DNA of 64,000 nucleotides from Firmicutes bacterium HGW-Firmicutes-16 (GTDB taxonomy: Bacteria; Bacillota; Clostridia; Oscillospirales; Oscillospiraceae), in NCBI GenBank assembly GCA_002841545.1, contig PGZZ01000002.1, positions 124,001 to 188,000 of the forward strand, in the 5' to 3' direction. Made by a program: the position numbers and the translations under genes. The notes beneath the pieces were generated by a model. The model had not been told where the DNA came from, did no database searches, and worked only from the letters and a program-made list of their open reading frames with translations. Of the stretch, positions 1 to 8,078 are shown in pieces (position 1 is the first letter of the stretch; each line of letters opens with the position of its first letter).

Positions 1-1
1 G

Positions 2-823
2 TGCCTGGCACTTTTTGCAGGTTGCTCTTCAACAAAGGAACCTGAGACCTCTCCCTCTGCGGCAGCTTCCGCAGTTCCCACCGAAGAAGCTCTTTCCGGA
101 ACGGTTTCCGCTAACGGCTCCACCTCAATGGAAAAAGTAATCGCGGCTCTCAGCGAAGCTTTTATGGCAAAATATCCCGATGTAACGGTTACTTATGACG
201 CAACCGGCTCAGGCGCCGGAATTACCGCCGCAACAGACGGAACTGCTGATATCGGTCTTGCCAGCCGTAATCTTAAAGCCGAAGAGACCGGTCTCGACGC
301 AACTGTCATCGCAATTGACGGTATCGCAATCGTCATAAATAAGGCTAACACCGTAACAGACCTTACGCTTGAGCAGATAGCCGGTCTTGCTAAGGGCGAA
401 ATCACCAACTGGAAAGATGTCGGCGGACCGGATTCTCCCGTAGTGTTTGTAGGCCGCGAAGCCGGCTCCGGCACACGCGACGGCTTTGAGTCTATAGTCG
501 GCGTAGCGGAAGATTGCAAGTACGAGCAGGAACTTACCTCCACAGGAGCTATAATCGCGGCCGTTGCGTCAAATGAAAACGCTTTTGGTTACGCATCACT
601 CTCCGCTGTCAAAGAAACGGTTACAAAAATCAAGGTCGCCGGTGTTGAATGCACAGAAGCGACTGTCCTAGACGGAAGCTACAAGCTCCAGAGAAACTTC
701 AATATCATCACCAAGCAGGGGACGCAGCCCTCCGCGGCGGTTAAGGCTTTCATCGAATACGCAAAGAGCACCGATGCAGCATCCATAATCGAAAAGGCCG
801 GAGCAATCTATCCCGCTAAATAA
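2..823 (+). CDS. pstS: Phosphate ABC transporter substrate-binding lipoprotein PstS (5' partial)
   Basis: Binds inorganic phosphate outside the membrane and hands it to the PstCAB importer. The reading frame is open from base 2, so the true start lies left of the window. The first visible residues form the end of a lipoprotein signal peptide with lipobox LFAGC, then a Ser/Ala/Pro-rich linker. The ATG at 128 is internal and would remove the lipobox. Phosphate-pocket motifs are present: DATGSGAG near the start of the mature domain and GREAGSGTRDGFE in the middle. About 273 residues are visible. It is the first visible gene of pstS-pstC-pstA-pstB-phoU-phoB-phoR; any Pho box would lie outside the window. 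Confidence 0.95.
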   Translation, partial: CLALFAGCSSTKEPETSPSAAASAVPTEEALSGTVSANGSTSMEKVIAALSEAFMAKYPDVTVTYDATGSGAGITAATDGTADIGLASRNLKAEETGLDATVIAIDGIAIVINKANTVTDLTLEQIAGLAKGEITNWKDVGGPDSPVVFVGREAGSGTRDGFESIVGVAEDCKYEQELTSTGAIIAAVASNENAFGYASLSAVKETVTKIKVAGVECTEATVLDGSYKLQRNFNIITKQGTQPSAAVKAFIEYAKSTDAASIIEKAGAIYPAK

Positions 824-836
824 GAAGGTCGTAAGA

Positions 837-868
837 CAAGGGGGACTTCACCTTTGGAGTCCCCTTTG
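837..868 (+). terminator. Intercistronic hairpin between pstS and pstC
   Basis: Long stem-loop (arms 837-849 and 856-868, G-U pairs tolerated, six-base loop) 13 bases after the pstS stop. No strong T-run follows, so it is more likely a partial terminator or an mRNA-stabilising structure that lets pstS be expressed above the rest of the operon. That role is inferred from other pst operons. Confidence 0.6.
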
Positions 869-899
869 AGTGCTTCTTAAAAAGCGGACGGAGGTCAAT

Positions 900-1772
900 A
901 TGAAAGCTAGAAACATAACCGAACAAGTAATGCATGTCATATTCGTCGTCTGCGGAATGATATCGATTATCGCAGTCGTCGGAATATCGGCTTATATGAT
1001 AATCAGCGGACTTCCCGCAATCAGAGAAATCGGTCTTAAGGATTTCCTTTTCGGGCAGGTCTGGAAAAGCACGGCATCCGAACCCTTATTCGGCATCCTG
1101 CCGTTTATTCTTTCTTCAATCTTTGCAACAAGCGGAGCAATTCTAATTGGTGTGCCTATCGGACTTCTTATGTCGGTTTTTCTCTCGAAGATAGCGAGTA
1201 CCAAAGTTGCCTCCAGTGTTCGTCCTGCCGTCGAGCTGCTCGCGGGTATCCCTTCCGTTGTATACGGTCTCGTTGGTATTATCGTGCTCGTTCCTGCAGT
1301 TATGGACGTTTTTAATTTGAAAAGCGGCTCAACGCTCTTTTCGGCGATAATCGTTCTGGCAATAATGATACTGCCGAGCATTGTCAGCGTAAGTGAAAAC
1401 GCACTGAACGCGGTTCCTAAGAAATTCGAGGAGGCGAGCCTTGCCTTGGGTGCGACGAAAATCGAAACCATTTTCAAGGTCAGCATACCCTCGGCAAAAA
1501 GCGGCATCACAGCCGGAGTTGTCCTCGGAATCGGTAGAGCAATCGGTGAAGCCATGGCGGTCATGATGGTCGCAGGAAACGTAGCAAATATGCCGAAGCT
1601 CTTCAGCAGCGTAAGGTTCCTTACAACCGCAATATCCTCCGAAATGTCTTACGCGAGCGGGCTTCAGAAGCAGGCACTTTTCTCAATCGGTCTTGTACTG
1701 TTCGTGTTCATAATGATAATCAATATCGTACTTAATACTCTGCTTAAAGGAGGGTACAAGGATGAAGGCTAA
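900..1772 (+). CDS. pstC: Phosphate ABC transporter permease PstC
   Basis: One of the two membrane subunits of the high-affinity phosphate importer. About 290 residues with six predicted membrane segments and the permease EAA-type loop around EEASLALGATKIETIFKV, which contacts PstB. I chose ATG 900 because GGACGGAGG lies just upstream; an in-frame GTG at 870 has no ribosome binding site and falls directly behind the intercistronic hairpin. The 3' end overlaps pstA by 11 bases, which suggests translational coupling. Length and motifs are normal for the family. Confidence 0.95.
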   Translation: MKARNITEQVMHVIFVVCGMISIIAVVGISAYMIISGLPAIREIGLKDFLFGQVWKSTASEPLFGILPFILSSIFATSGAILIGVPIGLLMSVFLSKIASTKVASSVRPAVELLAGIPSVVYGLVGIIVLVPAVMDVFNLKSGSTLFSAIIVLAIMILPSIVSVSENALNAVPKKFEEASLALGATKIETIFKVSIPSAKSGITAGVVLGIGRAIGEAMAVMMVAGNVANMPKLFSSVRFLTTAISSEMSYASGLQKQALFSIGLVLFVFIMIINIVLNTLLKGGYKDEG

Positions 1773-2646
1773 AGTGCAAGTTCTCTCACTTGAAAGCAAC
1801 ATTTCCGCCGGACGCAGAGTAAAAGATGTAGTTCTTAAAGCTTTAATTTATCTCTCAGCATTAATAACCATATTGCTTCTGCTTGGACTTATAGGCTATA
1901 TTTTTTACAGGGGGCTACCCCATGTGACGTGGGAGTTTCTGACGACACAGCGCAAGGTGCTCGAGGACAAAATCGGTATCCTGCCGAACATCATTTTTAC
2001 ACTTTATATGATACTGACGGCTCTCGTGATAGCTCTCCCTGTCGGAGTCGGGGCCGCGATTTATCTGAACGAATACTCAAATAATAAAGGACTGGTAAGA
2101 TTCATTGAATTTTCCACAGAGACACTGACTGCAATACCATCCATCATCTACGGTCTTGTCGGAATGCTATTCTTCTGCCAGAAGCTTGGGCTTCGCTCCA
2201 GCGTTCTCGCGGGTTCGCTCACGCTGGTTGTTATGATACTTCCAAGCATAATTAGAACGACGCAGGAATCACTTAAAACAACTCCACAGTCATACCGTGA
2301 CGGCGCATTGGCTCTCGGCGCAACAAAATGGTATACCATTCGAACGATCGTTCTACCCTGTACGATAGACGGAATCGTCAGCGGTGCGATACTCGCAGTC
2401 GGGCGTATCGTAGGTGAGTCGGCAGCCCTGCTCTTTACTGCCGGCGCGGGCTATGTGCTGGTCACAAACTACTTCAGGGCTCTATCTACGAGCGGAGGAA
2501 CTCTCAGCGTAATGCTCTACGTTTATACCATGGAGAGCGGCGAATTCAGCGTCGGCTTTGCAATTGCGTCAATACTTATGATTCTTGTACTCATAATCAA
2601 TTTCTCTGCAAAAGCCGCAAAAAAAAGACTTAAAAAGATCGGGTGA
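1762..2646 (+). CDS. pstA: Phosphate ABC transporter permease PstA
   Basis: Second membrane subunit of the Pst phosphate importer and partner of PstC. 294 residues: a first membrane segment near residues 28-50, five more further on, and the cytoplasmic coupling loop YRDGALALGATKWYTI typical of PstA. The ribosome binding site AAAGGAGGG lies inside the end of pstC. A GC-rich spacer of 36 bases separates it from pstB. Confidence 0.95.
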   Translation: MKAKVQVLSLESNISAGRRVKDVVLKALIYLSALITILLLLGLIGYIFYRGLPHVTWEFLTTQRKVLEDKIGILPNIIFTLYMILTALVIALPVGVGAAIYLNEYSNNKGLVRFIEFSTETLTAIPSIIYGLVGMLFFCQKLGLRSSVLAGSLTLVVMILPSIIRTTQESLKTTPQSYRDGALALGATKWYTIRTIVLPCTIDGIVSGAILAVGRIVGESAALLFTAGAGYVLVTNYFRALSTSGGTLSVMLYVYTMESGEFSVGFAIASILMILVLIINFSAKAAKKRLKKIG

Positions 2647-2682
2647 GCGCGTGAACTGTTTCACGCCATCAAGGAGGTAAAT

Positions 2683-3435
2683 ATGAGTATAATATCGACA
2701 AGAGGTCTTGAGCTGTATTACGGAGCTTTCCATGCGCTCAAGGGTATCGATATGGACATAGAGGAAAAAGAAATCACCGCACTAATCGGTCCTTCCGGCT
2801 GCGGCAAAAGTACATTTTTGAAAACGCTGAACCGAATGAACGATCTTATTCCGGGAGTGCTGATCATTGGCGAGGCAAAATATCGCGATACGGATATTTA
2901 CGCTAAAACCACGAACGTGAATCTCCTTCGTAAGAGCATAGGAATGGTGTTTCAGGCACCTAATCCATTCCCAATGACGATATACGACAATATTGCTTAC
3001 GGGCCGAGACTTCACGGAAATCACAGCAAGGCGTCACTTGATGAGATTGTCGAGAAATCGCTTCGCGGCGCGGCACTCTGGGATGAAGTCAAGGACAGAC
3101 TTAAAAAGAGCGCTCTGGGGCTCTCAGGCGGTCAGCAGCAGCGTCTTTGCATAGCCAGGGCACTCAGCGTTGAGCCGGAGATACTGCTCATGGACGAGCC
3201 AACAAGCGCACTCGACCCTGCGAGCACCATGCGTATTGAGGAGCTAATGGATGACCTTCGCCGTGATTACACTGTCGTAATCGTTACGCATAACATGCAG
3301 CAGGCGGCGCGTATTTCCGACAAGACCGCGTTTTTCCTAATCGGTGAGCTCGTGGAAATGGGCAAAACCGACGACATATTCTCGATACCCCAGGACAAGC
3401 GCACAGAAGACTACATTACCGGCCGTTTCGGTTAA
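2683..3435 (+). CDS. pstB: Phosphate ABC transporter ATP-binding protein PstB
   Basis: Cytoplasmic ATPase that powers PstCA. 250 residues with Walker [10 protein letters not shown] at about 36-44, Q-loop in [13 protein letters not shown] signature LSGGQQQR near 147, Walker [14 protein letters not shown] and the switch histidine in [10 protein letters not shown]. The FQ(A/K)PNPFP and DEVKDRL stretches are diagnostic of PstB rather than a generic ABC ATPase. An AAGGAGG site sits before ATG 2683. Confidence 0.97.
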   Translation: MSIISTRGLELYYGAFHALKGIDMDIEEKEITALIGPSGCGKSTFLKTLNRMNDLIPGVLIIGEAKYRDTDIYAKTTNVNLLRKSIGMVFQAPNPFPMTIYDNIAYGPRLHGNHSKASLDEIVEKSLRGAALWDEVKDRLKKSALGLSGGQQQRLCIARALSVEPEILLMDEPTSALDPASTMRIEELMDDLRRDYTVVIVTHNMQQAARISDKTAFFLIGELVEMGKTDDIFSIPQDKRTEDYITGRFG

Positions 3436-3459
3436 TAACGTTTAGGAGTGTGAATTATA

Positions 3460-4134
3460 ATGGCGACAAGAAAACTTTACGACGACGAGCTAAAGGATTT
3501 GTCTTCAGCACTTATCAGAATGGGTACAACTGCGATAGATGCCGTTACCCGTTCAATGCAGGCACTGAAAACATTTGACAAAGCTCTGGCAAAAGAGATA
3601 ATAGAAGATGATGCCAATATAAACGCAATGGAACGCGACATTGAAACGATGTGCCTAAAGCTCATCCTTAAGCAGCAGCCGGTCGCGACCGACCTACGTA
3701 AGATTTCGACTGCGATTAAGATGATAACGGACATCGAGCGCATAGGTGATGCCGCTTCCGACATAGCGGAAATCAGCATGTATCACGACAGAGTCAACTT
3801 CCCCGACATTCAGGACGAAGTCTTGAAGATGGCCGAAAGCGCTAAGGAAATGGTAGCTTCTGCAATCGAAGCATATGTAAAAGGCGATCTTGAGCTTGCA
3901 AAAGCGACCATGATTAAGGACGACGTTGTGGATGATTACTTCCTGAGGATTCGCCATGCGCTCGGCTCAAAGATATACAATGACACGCGCGACATGGAAA
4001 TTGTTATTGACTACCTGATGATTGTGAAATATCTTGAACGCATCGGCGACCACGCAGTCAACATCTGCGAATGGGTGCATTATTACGTTACCGGTATTCA
4101 CATAAACGAAGAGCTACCCGATTTTAACTCTTAA
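3460..4134 (+). CDS. phoU: Phosphate signalling protein PhoU
   Basis: Cytoplasmic all-helical protein that in known systems links the Pst transporter to the PhoR kinase and damps the phosphate-starvation response. 224 residues made of two PhoU repeats (about 15-105 and 118-205), each with the acidic metal-binding pattern: DIERIGDAASDIAE in the first and LERIGDHAVNICEW in the second. It lies between pstB and the two-component genes, as in many Clostridia. Normal length. Confidence 0.95.
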   Translation: MATRKLYDDELKDLSSALIRMGTTAIDAVTRSMQALKTFDKALAKEIIEDDANINAMERDIETMCLKLILKQQPVATDLRKISTAIKMITDIERIGDAASDIAEISMYHDRVNFPDIQDEVLKMAESAKEMVASAIEAYVKGDLELAKATMIKDDVVDDYFLRIRHALGSKIYNDTRDMEIVIDYLMIVKYLERIGDHAVNICEWVHYYVTGIHINEELPDFNS

Positions 4135-4146
4135 GGAGGCCTCCGT

Positions 4147-4854
4147 TTGAACGAGAAAATTGTAATTGTTGAAGACGATGAGAGCATAAGGATGCTTCTT
4201 GAAGTTGCTCTCTCAAGCAACGGCTATAAAACTAAGGGCTTTGACAATGCCAAATCTGCGCTTGAATACATGCACAATGAGCCGCCTCATGTTGTTGTTA
4301 TGGACATAATGATGGATGGCATGAGCGGTATCGAGGCAGTTCGCGCCATGAGAAGCTCCAAAGAGCTCAAGGTAGTTCCGGTAATTATGCTTACGGCAAA
4401 GGATACAGAGCTTGACAAAATAATCGGACTCGATTCCGGCGCAGACGACTACATGACTAAGCCCTTCAGTGTGCTCGAGCTCTGTGCCAGAGTCCGCGCG
4501 CAGCTTCGCAGGCACGGCGGAGCTGACCAAACCGACGGCTCAGAAAATGTTCTTGAGCAGGGCGGCGTGAGGCTCGACGGGAACGTTAGGGAAGTCTCCA
4601 AGGATTCGGAACCCATTACACTGACCTTCAAGGAATTTGAACTACTAAAATTTCTTATGGAAAACAGCTCCCGCGCTGTTTCTCGCGAAGAGCTTATTGC
4701 CAAGATTTGGGGTGATGATTACTTTGGCGAAACACGCACTCTCGATATCCACATCGGCACTCTTCGCCAGAAGCTCGGTGACACCGCTGATAACAGCAAC
4801 TACATAAAGACAGTCAGGGGAATCGGCTATCGCTTTGTCGGAGGTATCAAATGA
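4147..4854 (+). CDS. phoB: Phosphate-regulon response regulator, OmpR/PhoB family
   Basis: DNA-binding response regulator expected to activate phosphate-starvation genes. 235 residues: receiver domain at about 1-118 with acidic pocket EDD (10-12), phospho-acceptor D53 in VVMDIMMDG and K105 in TKPFS; winged-helix output domain at about 138-232 with FKEFELLKFL and TVRGIGYRF. Translation starts at TTG 4147 behind AAGGAGG; no ATG fits both the length and a ribosome binding site. The stop overlaps the phoR start (ATGA), indicating tight coupling. The phosphate assignment rests on operon position. Confidence 0.92.
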   Translation: MNEKIVIVEDDESIRMLLEVALSSNGYKTKGFDNAKSALEYMHNEPPHVVVMDIMMDGMSGIEAVRAMRSSKELKVVPVIMLTAKDTELDKIIGLDSGADDYMTKPFSVLELCARVRAQLRRHGGADQTDGSENVLEQGGVRLDGNVREVSKDSEPITLTFKEFELLKFLMENSSRAVSREELIAKIWGDDYFGETRTLDIHIGTLRQKLGDTADNSNYIKTVRGIGYRFVGGIK

Positions 4855-6566
4855 AGAAATCCTTGATGGCGGGATTCGTGCTCATCCTCACGCTTACGCT
4901 TATAATCTCCGGCGCGCTAAATGCTTTTGTCTTCGACAGAGAGCTAATTTCGGGCACGAAACAGGAATTGCTCTCATATGCTTCAGTTTTTTCTAAAGAA
5001 TTTGATCCCTCGCAGGATGCAGACATTCAGGCTAAGAATTTAGCGGGCGAAATGAAAAGCGTCCGCGTTACTATAATCGCGGCGGACGGCACCGTGCTCG
5101 GCGATTCCGCCGCTAATTATAAATCAATGGAAAACCACTTAGACAGGGCGGAGATAATCCAGGCAGGGGTAACTGGTAAGGGCTCAAGCGTCAGAAACAG
5201 CGAGACGCTTGGAAAAAAACTTGTTTATTCTGCGGTACAGACCTCCGACGGTTATTTTATCAGGACAACAAAAGAGGTTTCAGGCGTCTTTGAAAGCCTA
5301 AAGTCGATAATTCCCGCCATGATACTTGTGATACTCATTGCGCTTTTTCTCGCGTCGATACTGACCGGCAGGTTTACCACCGGATTCATAACACCGATTG
5401 CCGAGATGAACGACAGTCTTATGAGCGTTAAGGAAGGCGGAAACAAGCTTGATCCAAAGGCTTACCGCTTTGCCGAGCTCGAGGACATGGCGGTTAAAAT
5501 TAATGCTATTTCCGCAAATCTTTCAAAACATATATCCTCTATCCAGCACGAGAAGGATAAACTCAACTATATTCTCGATAATGTGGGCGAGGGCTTCTTG
5601 CTTTTGGACGAGAAGAAGAACGTGCTTCTTATAAATGACGCCGCCTGCGGGTATCTCAACTGCACAAAGACCGCTGTTGGCGAAAACATCCTTTACGCAA
5701 CGAGAAATTTCGATTTCATCCAGTATGCCGATAAAGCTATCATGGAAAGGCGAAAGCTTTCGCTTGACCTCAATCTCAGCGGTAAAATTATCGAGACAGT
5801 ATTTACCTATGCAGGTGAGGACAGTGGGGTAGAAGCAGCGCTCATCATCACAATGTCCGATGTGACCGAAAGCAGAAATTCCCTTAAGGTAAGACGCGAA
5901 TTTTTTTCCAATGCGAGCCATGAGTTAAAAACACCGATTACCTCCATCAAGGGAAGCGCGGAGCTTCTGTGCTCCGACCTTCCGATTTCGGATAAGCAGA
6001 GCAAAGAGCTGCTTACGAGGATAGGGCTTGAAACCGAACGAATGAATATGCTGATTAATGATATAATCATGATTAGTCGCATGGAATCAGGCGAACTATC
6101 AGGCGATAGCGAGAGCGTTGATATCTCCTCGGTAATAAACGAAAGCATAAATGAGCTTTTGACGCTTGCCGAGCAGGAGAACATCACCATAAACGCCGAT
6201 ATCAGCCCCGCTGTGATTCATGCGAACAAGAAAGACATTCGCGGTCTTGTGTCAAATCTTCTAGTTAATGCCGTAAAGTACAATATGCAGGGGGGAGCGG
6301 TCGATGTTTCTCTCAATATGAAGGACGGTCAGGCGGTGCTCCGCGTAAGAAACGATGGAGACCCAATACCGCCAGAGCATCAGAGAAGGGTCTTTGAGCG
6401 TTTCTACAGAGTCGATAGCGGACGCAGCAAAGCCGTCGGCGGAACGGGACTCGGACTTGCGATAGTCAAGCATGTGGTAGACGCTTTGAATGGGGCGATA
6501 ACACTGGAAAGCAGCGCCGAAAAAGGAACAGCCTTCACAGTTCGCCTGCCGATTTCGAATAACTAG
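4851..6566 (+). CDS. phoR: Phosphate-regulon sensor histidine kinase PhoR
   Basis: Membrane sensor kinase partner of the preceding regulator. 571 residues: membrane segment about 5-27, extracytoplasmic sensor about 28-151, second membrane segment about 152-171, HAMP about 175-228, PAS about 238-335 (LDNVGEGFLLLDEK), HisKA with phospho-acceptor H357 in NASHELKTPITSIKG, then HATPase with the N box LLVNAVKYN and G boxes VGGTGLGLAIVKH. Last gene of the operon, followed at once by a strong terminator. Confidence 0.93.
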   Translation: MKKSLMAGFVLILTLTLIISGALNAFVFDRELISGTKQELLSYASVFSKEFDPSQDADIQAKNLAGEMKSVRVTIIAADGTVLGDSAANYKSMENHLDRAEIIQAGVTGKGSSVRNSETLGKKLVYSAVQTSDGYFIRTTKEVSGVFESLKSIIPAMILVILIALFLASILTGRFTTGFITPIAEMNDSLMSVKEGGNKLDPKAYRFAELEDMAVKINAISANLSKHISSIQHEKDKLNYILDNVGEGFLLLDEKKNVLLINDAACGYLNCTKTAVGENILYATRNFDFIQYADKAIMERRKLSLDLNLSGKIIETVFTYAGEDSGVEAALIITMSDVTESRNSLKVRREFFSNASHELKTPITSIKGSAELLCSDLPISDKQSKELLTRIGLETERMNMLINDIIMISRMESGELSGDSESVDISSVINESINELLTLAEQENITINADISPAVIHANKKDIRGLVSNLLVNAVKYNMQGGAVDVSLNMKDGQAVLRVRNDGDPIPPEHQRRVFERFYRVDSGRSKAVGGTGLGLAIVKHVVDALNGAITLESSAEKGTAFTVRLPISNN

Positions 6567-6568
6567 TT

Positions 6569-6605
6569 AAAAACGCTTCAGGCTATTCCAGCCTGAAGCG
6601 TTTTT
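6569..6605. terminator. Bidirectional intrinsic terminator (phoR / shikimate-kinase-like gene)
   Basis: Perfect 16-bp stem (6569-6584 and 6590-6605) with a five-base loop, flanked by A and T runs so it can work on both strands. It separates two convergent genes whose ends lie within three bases of it. Confidence 0.93.
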
Positions 6606-7115
6606 CTATATCAGCTTTTCATTAATCAGCATTTCGCGGAGCCTTGTTGCCACAAGCTCGGACGTTCCGGTGCAGAGAATTCGAAGCTGAGCATATTTTT
6701 TGTATAGCGGCTCACGGATTTCGAATATCTCGTGAAGCGTCAATTGTGAGGGGGCTGCAACGCCTCTATCTAAAAGCGTTCCGACCATTCTTCTTTCAAG
6801 CTCTTCCACAGGTGTGTCAAGCCAAATAACGATGCCGTTTTCTGAAAGGCGCCTAATCGCGTTTTCGGAAAATATCATGCTGCCGCCGGTCGCGATGACC
6901 GTCTTTTCGCATTTGAGGCTTTCGCCTATCTTTCCTTCGGACTCTATAAATTTGTCATATCCATTCGCTGAAATGATCTGCGATAGCGTTTTTTTTTGCT
7001 CAAGTGCTAGCAGTATGTCAGTATCAATGAAGTTATAACCCAGAAGCTTTGCAAGAATCACGCCAACGGTGCTTTTCCCCGTTGCTGGCATACCAATAAG
7101 AACTATGTTTTTCAT
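6606..7115 (-). CDS. Shikimate-kinase-like P-loop kinase
   Basis: Small kinase of the AroK superfamily, 169 residues. Visible: Walker A GMPATGKSTVG (8-18), the DTD motif at 31-33 (shikimate kinase DSD), ATGGS at 75-79, and REPLYKKYA around R134. The residues that hold shikimate in known AroK differ: the FR..E motif reads FIESE (I57 replaces Arg), the GGG loop is GGS, and the lid RPLL is replaced by GTLLDRGV. No other aromatic-pathway gene is nearby. It may therefore act on another small substrate. A proper start at ATG 7115 is likely. Confidence 0.72.
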   Translation of the reverse strand: MKNIVLIGMPATGKSTVGVILAKLLGYNFIDTDILLALEQKKTLSQIISANGYDKFIESEGKIGESLKCEKTVIATGGSMIFSENAIRRLSENGIVIWLDTPVEELERRMVGTLLDRGVAAPSQLTLHEIFEIREPLYKKYAQLRILCTGTSELVATRLREMLINEKLI

Positions 7116-7142
7116 TTGCGCTTCACCTCTATCATTTTCTGG

Positions 7143-7171
7143 ATTATAGCATCATTTTGCACCGGTTTCCA
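7143..7171 (-). promoter_or_regulatory. Promoter of the shikimate-kinase-like gene
   Basis: On the minus strand: -35 TGGAAA (7166-7171), 17-base spacer, -10 TATAAT (7143-7148) with an extended -10 TG. It lies about 30 bases before the ATG. Confidence 0.6.
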
Positions 7172-7207
7172 CAAATTTTTAAAACTGACAAACCTAACTT
7201 TATAATA

Positions 7208-7236
7208 TTGAAATATTCCCTTTAATTTGATATATT
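7208..7236 (+). promoter_or_regulatory. Candidate promoter of the AIM24/SPFH gene pair
   Basis: TTGAAA (7208-7213), 17-base spacer, TATATT (7231-7236). This gives a leader of about 90 bases. The surroundings are very AT-rich, which lowers the weight of the match. Confidence 0.45.
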
Positions 7237-7333
7237 ATGGATGACACGCAAAGCTTAATTTGCTATCATATAAATCAATAGGTCCCCTACATATATTTAT
7301 AAGAAACAATATTTGACTACAGGAGGAACATCA

Positions 7334-8017
7334 ATGCAATATGAAATTTTCGGAAACAACCTTCCAGCAGTAACGCTTACCCTTCAGCCCGGCGAAAGCA
7401 TTTATACCCAATCCGGCGGTATGACATGGATGACGGACGGCATCGCAATGGAAACCAACATGAAAGGCGGCTTCGGAAAAGCCCTCGGACGTATGTTCTC
7501 CGGTGAATCCCTTTTTATGGCGACCTATACCTCTCAGAGACCGAACGCTCAGATTACACTTGCGTCCTCTTTTCCCGGTTCGATAGTCCCGCTTGAGCTT
7601 GGAAACGGCAGGGAATTTGTTTGCCAAAAGAATGCCTTCCTTTGCGCGACCCCGGCAGTTACGCTATCAGCAACGGTGCAGAAGCTCAAGGTCGGCTTTT
7701 TCGGCGGAGAAGGCTTCATTATGCAAAAACTCGGCGGAACGGGTCTTGCCTTCCTCGAAATCGACGGCACAGTCGTCACAAAGGATCTCGCTCCGGGCGA
7801 AGTGCTTAAGGTTGATACGGGCAATATAGCGGCTTATGAGGCCAGCGTATCCTACGCGGCGGAGACTGTCAAAGGCTTTAAAAACGTTCTTTTCGGAGGC
7901 GAAGGCTTGTTTCTGTCCATACTGAGAGGACCGGGGAGAGTATATCTCCAGACCGTAAGCATGCCGGAATTCGCGTCTAAGATCATTCCTTACATACCAA
8001 CTTCATCAAGCAATTAG
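7334..8017 (+). CDS. AIM24 / TIGR00266 family protein
   Basis: Member of the AIM24 (TIGR00266) family, whose bacterial biochemical role is unknown; in yeast the relative is a mitochondrial membrane-organising protein. 227 residues, all-beta with Gly-rich repeats (GGMTWMTDGI, GGFGKALGRMFSGESLF, FFGGEGFIMQKLGG, FGGEGLFLSILRGPG). ATG 7334 is chosen for CAGGAGGAA just upstream; an in-frame TTG at 7313 lies before that site. It is 61 bases upstream of an SPFH-domain gene, a pairing that suggests joint action at the membrane; that is inference. Confidence 0.88.
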   Translation: MQYEIFGNNLPAVTLTLQPGESIYTQSGGMTWMTDGIAMETNMKGGFGKALGRMFSGESLFMATYTSQRPNAQITLASSFPGSIVPLELGNGREFVCQKNAFLCATPAVTLSATVQKLKVGFFGGEGFIMQKLGGTGLAFLEIDGTVVTKDLAPGEVLKVDTGNIAAYEASVSYAAETVKGFKNVLFGGEGLFLSILRGPGRVYLQTVSMPEFASKIIPYIPTSSSN

Positions 8018-8078
8018 AAGAATACGTCGCTAATCAGCACGATTTTATTTTCCTAGGATACAGAAAGGATAACTCATT

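Noticed and set aside
193-543. Minus-strand open frame inside pstS
   Set aside because: Shadow of the coding strand; no ribosome binding site, no family resemblance. The same holds for other long antisense frames, e.g. in pstC, nusA, infB, rqcH and ftsK.
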